Position numbers and translations under genes: made by a program. Of a stretch of DNA of 64,000 bases, positions 1 through 9,626 are shown in pieces. Positions within the stretch are counted from its first letter, which is position 1; every line of letters begins with the position of its first letter. Origin of the DNA: Thauera linaloolentis 47Lol = DSM 12138 (GTDB lineage Bacteria > Pseudomonadota > Gammaproteobacteria > Burkholderiales > Rhodocyclaceae); contig NZ_AMXE01000001.1 of NCBI RefSeq assembly GCF_000310205.1, positions 62,001-126,000 on the forward strand, written 5' to 3'. The notes beneath the pieces are model-generated. The model searched no databases, had not been told where the DNA came from, and was given only the letters and a program-made list of their open reading frames with translations.

Positions 1-266
1 ACCGCCACCGGCAAACCGGGCAGGTGCTTCTGGATGTATTCGACCAGTTCGAAGCCATCGCCGTCGGGCAGGCGCATGTCGGTCAGGCACAGGCGGTAGC
101 GCTGGCTCTCCAGGCAGGCGCGCGCCTCGGCGACCGAGCCGGCGGTATCGCAGCCGAGCCCCATGCGCAGCAGCGACAGTTCGAGCAATTCGCGGATGTC
201 GTCCTCATCGTCCACCACGAGGACATCGACGGACTCGGGGCGATTGCGGCGTTCTTGGAGAGTCAT
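1..266 (-). CDS. pilR: Type IV pilus response regulator PilR, N-terminal part (runs off left edge)
   Basis: Only the first 88 codons lie in the window, and they form a receiver domain. An acidic VVDDEDD pocket sits at about residues 17-23, and the phospho-acceptor Asp lies in the stretch LCLTDMRLPDGDGFELV, which closely matches PilR-type NtrC regulators. The sigma-54 AAA+ and Fis domains expected of PilR would lie to the left of base 1 and are not seen. The ATG overlaps the stop codon of the upstream kinase gene in an ATGA arrangement, so the two are translationally coupled and form a cognate pair. In the family, phosphorylated PilR activates pilin transcription with sigma-54. The PilR assignment rests on the receiver motif and the partner, since the output domain is out of view. 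Confidence 0.8.
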   Translation of the reverse strand, partial: MTLQERRNRPESVDVLVVDDEDDIRELLELSLLRMGLGCDTAGSVAEARACLESQRYRLCLTDMRLPDGDGFELVEYIQKHLPGLPVA

Positions 267-1831
267 GGTTTCTGGCGCCCGCTGAGGATGAAATCCGCGC
301 CCGGACCGGCCATCGCGAGTTCGAGCGTGGCATCGTTGGCTTCGGCCAGCTCGCGCGCGATGTAGAGCCCCAGGCCGGTGCCCTTGGCATGCGTCGTGAA
401 GAAGGGTTCGAACAGGTGGAGACGCGTGGCCTCGTCCAGTCCGGGGCCATCGTCGCGCACGTGCAGGGCAATGCGCTCGCCGGCCAGCGGCACCGCATTC
501 AGCGCCACCGCCGATGGTCTGCCCGAGCAATAGCGCCGCGCATTGGCCAGCAGATTATCCAGGATCTGGTGCAGGTGGGCGCGATCGATGGCGAAACTCA
601 GCGACGGGTCGATGTCGACGGCGTACAGATCGCGCTCGACCGGATCGCTGAACACGCGCGCATCGATCACCTCGGCCACGAATTGCGCCAGCGGCAGCGC
701 CTCGGGCAAGGCCTGTTCGCGCCGCCCCAGCGCCAGCACGTCGCGGATCATGCGTTCGATGCGCTGGGCATTGTCGTTGATGATGCGCGCCAACCGGGCC
801 TGCATCTCGCCGCGCTTCTCCTCGCGCAGCAGTTCCGCCGCCTGGGACACGGCGGACAGCGGATTGCGGATCTCGTGCGCCATGCTGGCCGTCAGCCGGC
901 CGAGCGCAGCCAGCTTGACCTGCTGCAGGTTGCGCTGGATGTCCTCGAAATCGGTCAGGTAGATCAGCGTGTCGCCCGCCGCCGCGCTGCCGGGCTCGCC
1001 GCACACCACGCGGCAACGCAGCAACCGGCCACCCGGACCGATGCGCAGCAGGCGATCGTCGATGCCGTGCTGGTACAGGACCTCGTCGAAGGCGGGATCG
1101 ATGTCGGCCAGGCGCAGGCCCTCGAGCAGGCCAGAACCGCAGCCATCCATGCCCAGCAGCACCGCGGCCTGTGGATTGGACTGCAGCACGAAGCCATTGC
1201 CGCTGGCGACGATGACGCCATCCTGCATGTCCCGGATGATGCGCTCGTTGACCGCCTGCTGCTTGGCCAGCGCCTCGCCCCGCTCCGCCGCCAGCGACGC
1301 ATTCGCCTGCGCCCGCGAGGCCAGCAAGCGGGCGACGAGCGCAATGCCGAAGAAGCCGGTGCAGAAGATGCCGACCTGCAGGAAATCGACCGGCAAGCCC
1401 CCCACCGCCAGCCGCCAGACGTTCTCGATCAGCACGGCGATGGTCGCCAGCGCAGCGAAGAACAGCACCATGCGCCCCTCGGCGACCAGGCCGGCCCCGG
1501 CCAGCATCACCATGATCAGAACCGGGATGCCGCTGCTGTAGCCGCCGCTCGCCCACATCATCAGCGACAGCGCGGCCACGTCGATGACGACCTGCAGCGC
1601 GGTCACCCGGGACTCGCCCAGGTACCCGGCCACCTCCTGGAAGCCGAGCCCGAGCGCGCCTGCCAGATAGGCAAAGGCGACGAAGCGGAACACCACCGGC
1701 GCCTCGTCGCCCAGGCCGAGTTCGCGCCCGGCAACGACGAACAGGCCTGCCAGCACGAGCCGGAACAGGTTGAAGAAGCGCAGCGAAGCGCGGCGCGAGC
1801 GCTCGCTGGCGATCGACGCGGCGGCGCTCAT
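263..1831 (-). CDS. pilS: Sensor histidine kinase PilS
   Basis: This 522-residue membrane kinase has about six hydrophobic segments in residues 17-170 and then a PAS-like segment (about 195-300). The HisKA motif SMAHEIRNPLSAVSQAAELL carries the phospho-accepting His at about residue 319. The ATPase domain shows an N-box (NLLANA, about 426-431), G1 (DDGPG, about 460) and G2 (GTGLGL, about 484). Six membrane segments followed by PAS, HisKA and HATPase is the PilS layout. The ATG at 1831 was chosen over an upstream in-frame start because the hydrophobic domain begins soon after it and the gene then starts just after the neighbouring small gene ends. It overlaps pilR by four bases. Its role is to sense pilin in the inner membrane and control PilR phosphorylation. 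Confidence 0.82.
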   Translation of the reverse strand: MSAAASIASERSRRASLRFFNLFRLVLAGLFVVAGRELGLGDEAPVVFRFVAFAYLAGALGLGFQEVAGYLGESRVTALQVVIDVAALSLMMWASGGYSSGIPVLIMVMLAGAGLVAEGRMVLFFAALATIAVLIENVWRLAVGGLPVDFLQVGIFCTGFFGIALVARLLASRAQANASLAAERGEALAKQQAVNERIIRDMQDGVIVASGNGFVLQSNPQAAVLLGMDGCGSGLLEGLRLADIDPAFDEVLYQHGIDDRLLRIGPGGRLLRCRVVCGEPGSAAAGDTLIYLTDFEDIQRNLQQVKLAALGRLTASMAHEIRNPLSAVSQAAELLREEKRGEMQARLARIINDNAQRIERMIRDVLALGRREQALPEALPLAQFVAEVIDARVFSDPVERDLYAVDIDPSLSFAIDRAHLHQILDNLLANARRYCSGRPSAVALNAVPLAGERIALHVRDDGPGLDEATRLHLFEPFFTTHAKGTGLGLYIARELAEANDATLELAMAGPGADFILSGRQKP

Positions 1832-1832
1832 T

Positions 1833-2084
1833 TCAATCCGCGCGCGGCCCGGCAAGCCGATGTGCAGCGCTGCAGTAGAAGCGCTCGCCGTCACGCACGC
1901 CATCGGACTCGGGCACGTTGACCCCGCAATGCGCGCATTCCAGCATGCGCTCAGGCGTGTCAGCCGCCTTGCCGCCCTTACCCTTGCCCCTGCTGCGGGC
2001 GGACTTTTCCTTGATCCGCGCCATCACCCGCTGGATCCACCAGATGCCGGCCACGACGAGAATCAGGATCAACAGATTGCGCAC
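1833..2084 (-). CDS. PP0621 family small membrane/zinc-ribbon-like protein
   Basis: This 83-residue protein starts with one hydrophobic helix (residues 3-20), followed by a Lys/Arg-rich linker. The C-terminal segment has a CxxC pair (ECAHCGVNVPESDG) and then FYCSAAHR, which looks like a small metal-binding knuckle. The layout matches the conserved PP0621 family of unknown function found next to pilS/pilR in betaproteobacteria and pseudomonads. Its stop lies one base before the pilS start, so it is probably the first gene of a pilS-pilR operon. No function is claimed beyond this context. Confidence 0.7.
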   Translation of the reverse strand: MRNLLILILVVAGIWWIQRVMARIKEKSARSRGKGKGGKAADTPERMLECAHCGVNVPESDGVRDGERFYCSAAHRLAGPRAD

Positions 2085-2143
2085 GATGAGCGAGGCGAAA
2101 GGAAGTCGCCGGACAGGTGGAAGATGCGCCGGATTCTAGCATG

Positions 2144-2175
2144 TGGCCGGGCCCCGCCTTGCCGGGGCCCGGCCA
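2144..2175. repeat. 13-bp perfect GC-rich inverted repeat in a divergent promoter region
   Basis: The arms TGGCCGGGCCCCG (2144-2156) and CGGGGCCCGGCCA (2163-2175) are exact complements around a six-base loop. No T-run follows on either strand, so a simple intrinsic terminator is unlikely. It lies between the divergent PP0621 and aminotransferase genes. A minus-strand -10-like TAGAAT with an extended TG (2133-2138) lies next to it. Confidence 0.6.
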
Positions 2176-2246
2176 CCCTGGCGGACGGCTGCCATCGCGG
2201 CACACTCTTTGCGACAATGGCGATCCAGCCCGCATCCACGCCAGCC

Positions 2247-3404
2247 ATGCCGCACTTCCCCGCCCCCCTCTCCTCGCGCCTGCCCACGGTCGGCACCACG
2301 ATCTTCACCGTCATGTCACGCCTGGCGCAGGAGTGCGGAGCGATCAATCTGTCGCAGGGCTTCCCGGACTTCAATGCCGAGGACGTCCTGTTCGAGCGCG
2401 CCGCCCACTGGATGCGTGCCGGCCACAACCAGTACGCACCGATGGCGGGCTGCCTGCCGCTGAGGGAACGCATCGCCGCCAAGCTCGATGCGCTGTACGG
2501 CGCGCACTACGACGTCGACACGGAAATCACCGTCACCGCCGGCGCCACCCAGGCGCTGTTCACCGCGGTGGCGGCCTGCGTGCATCCGGGCGACGAAGTG
2601 ATCGTGTTCGAGCCGGTCTACGACGCCTATGTACCGGCCATCGAACTGGCCGGCGGCAAGGCCGTCCGGCTGCGGCTGGCAGCGCCCGGCTACCGCCCGG
2701 ACTGGCGGGCGCTAGCCGCGGCGATCACCCCCCGCACGCGCATGATCATGATCAACACGCCGCACAATCCGACAGCGACCGTCTGGCACCGCGCCGACCT
2801 CGACCGCCTGGCGGCGCTCGTGCGCGATACCGGCATCATCATCGTCGCCGACGAAGTCTATGAGCACATCGTCTTCGACGGCGCCACACACGCCAGCTGC
2901 GCCGCCCACCCCGAACTGGCTGCCCGCAGCTTCATCGTGTCCAGCTTCGGCAAAACCTATCACATCACCGGCTGGAAGGTCGGCTACGTGGCTGCGCCGC
3001 GCGCGCTGATGGCGGAATTCCGCAAGGTCCATCAGTTCAACGTCTTCACCGTCAACACGCCGGTACAGCTGGCGCTCGCCGACTACCTGGCCGACACCTC
3101 GCGCCACGCCGAACTGGCCGCCTTCTACCAGGCCAAGCGTGACTTTTTCCGCGCCGGATTGGCCGGCTCGCGCTTCGAACTGCTGCCCTCGCACGGCACC
3201 TATTTCCAGCTCGCACGCTACGAAGCGATCTCAGACCTCGGCGATGCCGCGTTCTGCGAATATCTGACGCGTGACGCAGGCGTCGCCGCCATTCCCGTGT
3301 CGGCCTTCTTCGCCGACGGCCACGACGACAAGGTCGTGCGCTTCTGCTTCGCCAAGAACGAAGCCACGCTGGCCGCCGCCTGCGAAAAGCTCAATGCAAT
3401 CTGA
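2247..3404 (+). CDS. YbdL-like PLP-dependent methionine aminotransferase
   Basis: This is a 385-residue fold-type I aminotransferase. It closely resembles E. coli YbdL along its whole length: LPTVGTTIFTVM near the start, INLSQGFPDF, ITVTAGATQAL, INTPHNPTATVW and VSSFGKTYHITGWKVGY. The PLP-binding Lys is at about residue 236. YbdL-type enzymes prefer methionine and convert between 4-methylthio-2-oxobutyrate and methionine. The ATG at 2247 gives exactly the YbdL N-terminal spacing; an in-frame ATG at 2217 is possible and neither has a clear Shine-Dalgarno sequence. It is followed after 24 bases by mtnA, which supports a role in methylthio-compound salvage (the MtnE-like step). A general kynurenine/glutamine transaminase activity is the alternative. 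Confidence 0.85.
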   Translation: MPHFPAPLSSRLPTVGTTIFTVMSRLAQECGAINLSQGFPDFNAEDVLFERAAHWMRAGHNQYAPMAGCLPLRERIAAKLDALYGAHYDVDTEITVTAGATQALFTAVAACVHPGDEVIVFEPVYDAYVPAIELAGGKAVRLRLAAPGYRPDWRALAAAITPRTRMIMINTPHNPTATVWHRADLDRLAALVRDTGIIIVADEVYEHIVFDGATHASCAAHPELAARSFIVSSFGKTYHITGWKVGYVAAPRALMAEFRKVHQFNVFTVNTPVQLALADYLADTSRHAELAAFYQAKRDFFRAGLAGSRFELLPSHGTYFQLARYEAISDLGDAAFCEYLTRDAGVAAIPVSAFFADGHDDKVVRFCFAKNEATLAAACEKLNAI

Positions 3405-3428
3405 ACGGGACACCCGGAAGTCATCCAC

Positions 3429-4492
<1,064 letters not shown>

Positions 4493-4496
<4 letters not shown>

Positions 4497-5176
4497 ACCC
4501 GAAGTCCGTCCACCCGCCGGCGCACCCCGCCGATCATCCCGAACTACGCATAGCGCTGCTCGGCACGATGCATGCGATGGGTGCGGCACGGCTGAACGTC
4601 GGCACCGCGGGCAATGCCAGCGTGCGCCTGCCCGCGGCGGCGGGCATGCTGATCACGCCCAGCGGGCTCGCCGCCGAACACTGCCGTCCGGAGGACATGG
4701 CCGTCGTCGCAGCCGACGGCGGCTGGCGCGGGCCGGCCGCGCCGTCGTCGGAATGGCAGTTGCACCGCGACATCTACTCCGCCTTTGCCGAAGCCGGCGC
4801 CGTCCTCCACGCCCATGCGCCCTTTGCCACTGCGCTCGCCTGCCAGCGCCTCGGCATTCCGCCTTTCCACTACATGATCGCGCGCTTCGGCGGCAGCACG
4901 GTGCCCTGTGCGCGCTACGCCACCTTCGGCAGCCAGGCCTTGTCGGACGCCGCGCTGGCAGCCTTGCAGGGCCGCAACGCCTGCCTGCTGGCCAACCACG
5001 GCATGGTGGTGTTCGGCCGCGACCTGGCCCATGCGCTGGCACTGGCGATCGAGCTCGAAACCCTCTGCGAACAGTACTGGCGTACGCTGCAGATCGGCAC
5101 GCCAGTACTGCTGTCCGAACGAGAAATGGCAGAAGTCATCGAGCGCTTCCGCTGGTACGGCAAGCCCCGCACCTAG
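4493..5176 (+). CDS. Class II aldolase, fuculose-1-phosphate-aldolase-like (candidate Ald2 of the DHAP shunt)
   Basis: This 227-residue zinc aldolase/adducin-fold protein carries the FucA signature: NVGTAGNASVR, LITPSG, PSSEWQLHRDIY with the catalytic-type Glu, the zinc ligands HAHAPFATA, and a third ligand in LLANHGMVV. The SSEW motif is typical of true aldolases (FucA/Ald2) and not of MtnB dehydratase, where the region reads differently. Directly after mtnA it may cleave 5-methylthioribulose-1-phosphate or 5-deoxyribulose-1-phosphate into DHAP and an aldehyde, as described for Rhodospirillum rubrum and some E. coli. MtnB is the main alternative. The stop overlaps that of the convergent reductase through a shared CTAG. 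Confidence 0.72.
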
Positions 5177-6033
5177 GATTCGAGCACCCGCAGCAGGCTC
5201 GAACTGTCCTCTCGCCCCCAGCCCGCCCCCATCAAGGCATTGAGCTGCTGCCAGACTTGGGCGGCGACCGGCAGCGGCGCGCCGAGCCTCGCGGCCTCGT
5301 CCATCAGGATGGCAAAATCCTTGTGATGCAGGCGCGCCTCCACTCCCGCGGTGAAATCGCGCTCGACCATCTTCGCCCCCATCACCTCCAGCACACGCGA
5401 TCCGGCCGAACCGCCCATCAGCGCGGCCCGCACCGCCGCCGCGTCCACGCCATGCGCGTTGGCCAGGCGGAAGGCCTCGGCGCAGGCCTGGATCGCCGAC
5501 ACCATGATCATCTGGTTGCAGGCCTTGGCCACCTGCCCGGCACCGGGCGGACCGATATGCACGATGCGCTTGCCCATGGCTTCGAGCAGCGGGCGCACGC
5601 GGGCCAGCACCGGCGCCTCGGCACCGGCCATGATCGCCAGCGCCGCGTCGCGCGCGCCCTGGCCTCCGCCGGACACCGGCGCGTCGACGAAGCCGATGCC
5701 ATGCGCGGCATGGCGCTCGGCCAGCGAACGGGCCATGGCCGGCGCGATCGTGCTCATGTCGACGTGGACCGCGCCGGGCGCGAAGCCCTCGGCCAGCCCC
5801 TGCTCGCCGAAAGCCAGCGCATCCACGTCCGCGCTGCCGGTGACGATGGTGATCACCACTTCGCTGCGCGCCGCCAGTTCGGCAGGCGTCGCGCACACGG
5901 GCACACCCTCGGCGGCCAGTGCCCCGGCCGATCCCGGACGGCGCGCCCACACGGCCAGATCATGGCCCGCCACGCGCAGGTGGCGGGCCATCGGCTCACC
6001 CATCACGCCCAACCCGATGAAACCGACTTTCAT
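5173..6033 (-). CDS. 3-hydroxyisobutyrate dehydrogenase/tartronate semialdehyde reductase family protein, copy 1
   Basis: This 286-residue beta-hydroxyacid dehydrogenase has an N-terminal Rossmann motif GFIGLGVMG (residues 4-12), the substrate motif FVDAPVSGG (about 115) and the catalytic Lys in GAGQVAKACNQ (about 170), followed by the helical C-terminal domain. The family uses NAD(P) to oxidise or reduce small beta-hydroxyacids (3-hydroxyisobutyrate, tartronate semialdehyde, succinic semialdehyde), and the sequence does not decide which. ATG 6033 was chosen because the Rossmann strand begins right there; the longer frame adds only nine residues. A second paralogue lies ten bases upstream in the same direction, so the two form a likely operon. 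Confidence 0.85.
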   Translation of the reverse strand: MKVGFIGLGVMGEPMARHLRVAGHDLAVWARRPGSAGALAAEGVPVCATPAELAARSEVVITIVTGSADVDALAFGEQGLAEGFAPGAVHVDMSTIAPAMARSLAERHAAHGIGFVDAPVSGGGQGARDAALAIMAGAEAPVLARVRPLLEAMGKRIVHIGPPGAGQVAKACNQMIMVSAIQACAEAFRLANAHGVDAAAVRAALMGGSAGSRVLEVMGAKMVERDFTAGVEARLHHKDFAILMDEAARLGAPLPVAAQVWQQLNALMGAGWGREDSSSLLRVLES

Positions 6034-6043
6034 GGCTGCCTCC

Positions 6044-6925
6044 TCACGCATCCGGGCCACCGCTCATGTTCTCGAGCACCTTCAGCATCGCGACCGAATC
6101 ATCCTCGCCCAGGCCGCTGCCGACCATGGCGTTGAACATTTGCGCGGTCGCCGCCGCCGACGGCAAGGCCAGGCCGAGGCGGTGCGCCTCCCCCATGACG
6201 ATGCGCATGTCCTTGTGGTGCATCCAGGCCTTGAAGCCCGGCTTGAAGTTGCGCTCGAGCATGCGCTGGCCATGATTCTCGAGAATGCGCGAATAGGCGA
6301 ATCCGCCGAGCAGGGCCTCGCGCACCCTGGCAGCATCGACGCCGCTCTTGCGCGCGAAGTTGAATGCCTCGGCCACCGCCGCCACGCCGACGCCGGTCAG
6401 GATCTGGTTGCAGGCCTTGGCCACCTGGCCCGCACCGCTGCCGCCGATGCGGGTGACGGATTTGCCCATGGCCCGGAACAAGGGCAGCACACGTTCGAAA
6501 GCAGCCGCATCGCCACCGGCCATGATGGTCAGCGTGGCAGCGACGGCCCCCGGCTCGCCGCCGGACACGGGGGCGTCGACCAACGTCACGCCGCATTCGG
6601 CCAGGCGGGCGGCGATCGCCTGCGCGGCAGCCGGTGCGATGGTGCTCATGTCGACATGGATGTGTCCGGCAGCCGCGCCCGCCGCCACGCCGTCGGCGCC
6701 GAGCGTGACCTGCTCGACGTCCGGCGCATCGGCGACCATGCTGATGGTGACCGCAGCGCGGCGCGCGACCTCCGCCGCACTGGCGCAGTCGCCGGCGCCG
6801 GCCGCCAGCAGCGGCTGCATTGATTCGCGCCTGCGGCTCCACACATGCACGGCGTGGCCGGCCGCGATCAGGTTCAATGCCATGGGACGACCCATGAGGC
6901 CGAGCCCGATGAATCCGACGTCCAT
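6044..6925 (-). CDS. 3-hydroxyisobutyrate dehydrogenase/tartronate semialdehyde reductase family protein, copy 2
   Basis: This 293-residue paralogue of the next gene downstream has GFIGLGLMG at residues 4-12, DMSTIAP, LVDAPVSGG and the catalytic Lys in GAGQVAKACNQ. By eye roughly half of the residues match the other copy, so this is an old tandem duplication with separate substrates likely. A strong AGGAGACAAC ribosome site sits in front of ATG 6925; the frame is open further upstream but has no support there. It may reduce tartronate semialdehyde (GlxR-like) or a succinic/glyoxylic semialdehyde. It is divergent from the TrpD2 gene, with an 86-base gap that must hold both promoters. Confidence 0.85.
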   Translation of the reverse strand: MDVGFIGLGLMGRPMALNLIAAGHAVHVWSRRRESMQPLLAAGAGDCASAAEVARRAAVTISMVADAPDVEQVTLGADGVAAGAAAGHIHVDMSTIAPAAAQAIAARLAECGVTLVDAPVSGGEPGAVAATLTIMAGGDAAAFERVLPLFRAMGKSVTRIGGSGAGQVAKACNQILTGVGVAAVAEAFNFARKSGVDAARVREALLGGFAYSRILENHGQRMLERNFKPGFKAWMHHKDMRIVMGEAHRLGLALPSAAATAQMFNAMVGSGLGEDDSVAMLKVLENMSGGPDA

Positions 6926-7011
6926 CGTCTGTTGTCTCCTTGTGCGGGGCTTGCCTGTCGGCATGCGCGGCGGACTGGTGGGGCAATGCAAACATGCCCA
7001 TAATCGCCGCC

Positions 7012-7926
7012 ATGAACTACGGCCCAATCATCAAGGAAATCGGACGGGGCGCCAAGGGCGCGCGTTCTCTGGATAGCGCTGCCGCCGCCGGCCTGTTCGG
7101 CGACATGCTCGACGGCAAGGTGCCCGACATCGAGCTCGGCGCGATCCTGATCGCCTTCCGCATCAAGAGCGAATCGCTCGACGAACTCATCGGTTTCAAG
7201 CAGGCGATGGATGCGCGCACCGCGCAAGTGGCGGTGCCCGACGGCCCACGCTGCGTGGTGCTGCCCACCTACAACGGCGCGCGCCGCCAATCCAACCTGA
7301 TGCCGCTGGTGGCGATGCTGCTGGCGCGCGAAGGCGTGCCGGTGCTGATCCAGGGACGGCACGATTTCGACACCCGCGTGAGCCCCTTCGAGCTGCTTGC
7401 CGCGCTCGGCCTGCAGCCTGCGGCGAGCGCCGGGGAAGCGGCACGGCAACTGGCCGCCGGCCGCCTGGGCTGCATCGGCGCCGACAAGCTGCTGCCCGGT
7501 CTCGATGCCCTGCTGTCGCTGCGCACGCGCATGGGCGTGCGCGCCAGCGGCCACATCGTCGCCAAGCTGCTCGACCCCTGTCGCGGGCGCAGCGTACGCG
7601 TGGTGGCGGTCACCCACCCCGAATACCTCGAACGCATGGACGCCTTCCTGCGTGCTGATACCGGCCGCGCCATGCTGTTGCGCGGCACCGAAGGCGAAAT
7701 CTACGCCAACCCGCGGCGTTGCCCCGAGATGAAGGTATACATGGAAGGGCGGGCAGCGATCGGCGTGCCGGGTGAGGAAGGCGGCGCACCGCCGCTCGGC
7801 ACCCTGCCGGATGCCCCGTCGGTGGCGGAAAACGCAGCGCAGATCCGCGCCATGCTGGCCGGCGAACGGCCGATTCCCGCCCCGATCACAGCCCAGGTGG
7901 CCGCACTGAAGGCGCTCGCAGGCTGA
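7012..7926 (+). CDS. ybiB: TrpD2/YbiB family DNA-binding protein (phosphoribosyltransferase fold)
   Basis: The 304-residue protein has the anthranilate phosphoribosyltransferase-like fold: a helical N-terminal domain (IKEIGRGAKGARSLD, then LFGDMLDGKVPDIELGAILIAFRIKSES) and a glycosyltransferase-3 core with VVLPTYNGARRQSNLMPLVA. The last replaces the PRPP-binding loop of TrpD, which is the hallmark of the TrpD2/YbiB group. YbiB of E. coli binds nucleic acids and is LexA-controlled; no catalytic activity is established for the group. ATG 7012 matches the family N-terminus and was preferred to an upstream frame extension of 24 codons. No SOS box was recognised upstream. Its stop faces that of the pirin gene across 17 bases. 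Confidence 0.82.
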   Translation: MNYGPIIKEIGRGAKGARSLDSAAAAGLFGDMLDGKVPDIELGAILIAFRIKSESLDELIGFKQAMDARTAQVAVPDGPRCVVLPTYNGARRQSNLMPLVAMLLAREGVPVLIQGRHDFDTRVSPFELLAALGLQPAASAGEAARQLAAGRLGCIGADKLLPGLDALLSLRTRMGVRASGHIVAKLLDPCRGRSVRVVAVTHPEYLERMDAFLRADTGRAMLLRGTEGEIYANPRRCPEMKVYMEGRAAIGVPGEEGGAPPLGTLPDAPSVAENAAQIRAMLAGERPIPAPITAQVAALKALAG

Positions 7927-7943
7927 GTCGCGCGCCCTTCCGC

Positions 7944-8816
7944 TCAGGCGGCGGCGAGTGTGCCGGCACGATAGTCGGCCAGTGCCTGATAGATTTCCTG
8001 CTCGGTGTTCATCACGAAAGGCCCATATTGCGCAATCGGCTCGCCCAACGGTCGGCCGGCGATCAGCAGCGCACGCGTGTCCGGCCCGGCCTCGACGGCG
8101 ACTCCGTCACGGTCCTCGCCGTTGGCGAGGATCGCCATGCGCCCGGCGGGCACCGTCGTGCCAGCCACCTTCAGTTCGCCGCGATAGACGTACAGGAAGG
8201 CGTTGTGCGCGGCGGGTAGCGGCTGGCCGAAGCCCGCCCCCGCCGGCAGGTGCAGGTCGAGATACAGCGGTGCGGTGGCCTCGCGTGTCACCGCACCGGT
8301 GACACCATGGCTCTCGCCCGCGATCACGGTCACGCGCGCGCCGGCCGCGGTGGAAAAGCGTGGCAGTTCGGCGCTCGCGAAGTCGCGATACCAGGGCGTG
8401 CACAGCTTGTCCCGCGCCGGCAGGTTGAGCCACAGCTGGAAACCCTCCATCACGCCTTCTTCCTGCTGCGGGATTTCGGAATGGATCACGCCGCTGCCGG
8501 CAGTCATCCACTGCACGCCGCCGTTCTCCAGCAGGCCCTGATGGCCGGCGCTGTCGCGATGCAGCATGCGCCCGGCAATCATGTAGGTGACGGTCTCGAA
8601 GCCCCGGTGCGGATGATCGGGAAAACCGGCGATGTAGTCGTCGGCCTTGTCGCTGCCAAAGGCATCGAGCATCAGAAAGGGGTCGAGCCGGCGCTGCAGC
8701 GGCTGGGTCAGCACACGGTTGAGCTTGACCCCCGCACCATCGGAGGTCGCCAGGCCGGCGACCAGGCGCTCGACACTGCGCGGACGGGAAACGGTTTCGG
8801 CGGAGCGGACGGACAT
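7944..8816 (-). CDS. Pirin family bicupin protein
   Basis: The 290-residue bicupin has the pirin metal ligands in the N-terminal cupin: HPHRGFETVTY (His 68 and 70) and VIHSEIP (His 112, Glu 114). The C-terminal domain ends with LLIAGRPLGEPIAQYGPFVMNT, a standard pirin signature. Family members are iron-binding and include quercetin 2,3-dioxygenases (YhhW) and regulators, so the exact role is open. CAGGAG lies nine bases before the ATG. It is followed by the azoreductase gene on the same strand with a 78-base gap, and the pair could respond together to quinone or redox stress. Confidence 0.88.
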   Translation of the reverse strand: MSVRSAETVSRPRSVERLVAGLATSDGAGVKLNRVLTQPLQRRLDPFLMLDAFGSDKADDYIAGFPDHPHRGFETVTYMIAGRMLHRDSAGHQGLLENGGVQWMTAGSGVIHSEIPQQEEGVMEGFQLWLNLPARDKLCTPWYRDFASAELPRFSTAAGARVTVIAGESHGVTGAVTREATAPLYLDLHLPAGAGFGQPLPAAHNAFLYVYRGELKVAGTTVPAGRMAILANGEDRDGVAVEAGPDTRALLIAGRPLGEPIAQYGPFVMNTEQEIYQALADYRAGTLAAA

Positions 8817-8894
8817 GGCGGTACTCCTGAAAAATGCGCCGGAAATGCACGCGGGCGGGACGAGGCCGGGGCGGATCTCCCCTGCCCGCGGCGT

Positions 8895-9494
8895 TCAGCC
8901 GAGAACGGCCTCGATGTCGGCCTCGGCCTGGGCAAAGCCCTGCTGCACCGCCTCTTCACCCATGTTCAAGCCTTCGGCATAGACGAAACGGACGTCGGTG
9001 ATGCCGACGAAGCCGAGCACGGCCTGGAGATAGGGGGTCTGCGTGTCGGCCGGCGTACCACGGTAGCGTCCACCGCGGGCGAAGGCAACGAGCGCCTTCT
9101 TGCCTTTCAGCAGGCCTTCGGGACCATTCTCGGTGTAGCGGAAAGTCACGCCGGCACGGGCGATGGCGTCGATCCAGTTCTTGAGCTGGGACGAAATGCC
9201 GAAGTTGTACATCGGCACGCCCAGCACGATGACGTCGGCGGCCTGCACTTCGGCGATCAGCGCGTCGCTCTGGGCGACACGGGCGGCCTGCTCCGGCGTG
9301 CGTTGCTCGACCGGCGTGAACAAGGCGCCCAGCGCAGCCTCATCGATCACCGGGGCGGGGTTGCGTGCCAGATCGCGCAGCACGACGCGGGCCTGGGGCT
9401 CGGCCGCCAGCAGGCGGGCGACGATGCCGTTGGCGACACGGGTGGAATTGGCGCCTTCGCTGCGGGCGCTGCCGTTGATCTGCAGAATGTTCAT
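8895..9494 (-). CDS. azoR: FMN-dependent NADH-azoreductase/quinone reductase
   Basis: This 199-residue flavodoxin-fold protein starts [20 protein letters not shown], the FMN phosphate-binding strand of AzoR. It continues with [49 protein letters not shown], covering the flavin-binding loop, and ends near residue 199, the family length. AzoR reduces quinones and azo compounds with NADH by two-electron transfer in the cytosol. ATG 9494 is preceded by GGAGAG at good spacing and begins exactly at the first beta strand. The gene is divergent from a LysR regulator, the usual arrangement for AzoR/YwrO-type reductases under local control. Confidence 0.9.
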   Translation of the reverse strand: MNILQINGSARSEGANSTRVANGIVARLLAAEPQARVVLRDLARNPAPVIDEAALGALFTPVEQRTPEQAARVAQSDALIAEVQAADVIVLGVPMYNFGISSQLKNWIDAIARAGVTFRYTENGPEGLLKGKKALVAFARGGRYRGTPADTQTPYLQAVLGFVGITDVRFVYAEGLNMGEEAVQQGFAQAEADIEAVLG

Positions 9495-9585
9495 GAGTGC
9501 TCTCCGTGGATTTGGGGGATTGCTGGAATCTGTCGAAGCCGTGGTCTTGTTCGAAGACGGTGACGAGAGTCTAATCACGTCAGCT

Positions 9586-9596
9586 TTAATCATTAA
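9586..9596. promoter_or_regulatory. Palindromic AT-rich operator candidate between azoR and the LysR gene
   Basis: TTAATCATTAA is a perfect palindrome around a central C, in an otherwise GC-rich 132-base divergent region and 30 bases before the LysR start. LysR regulators commonly bind interrupted AT-rich dyads at this position. Binding is inferred, not shown. Confidence 0.4.
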
Positions 9597-9626
9597 TCCA
9601 GCGAAACGCACAACATTGTCCCTGCC

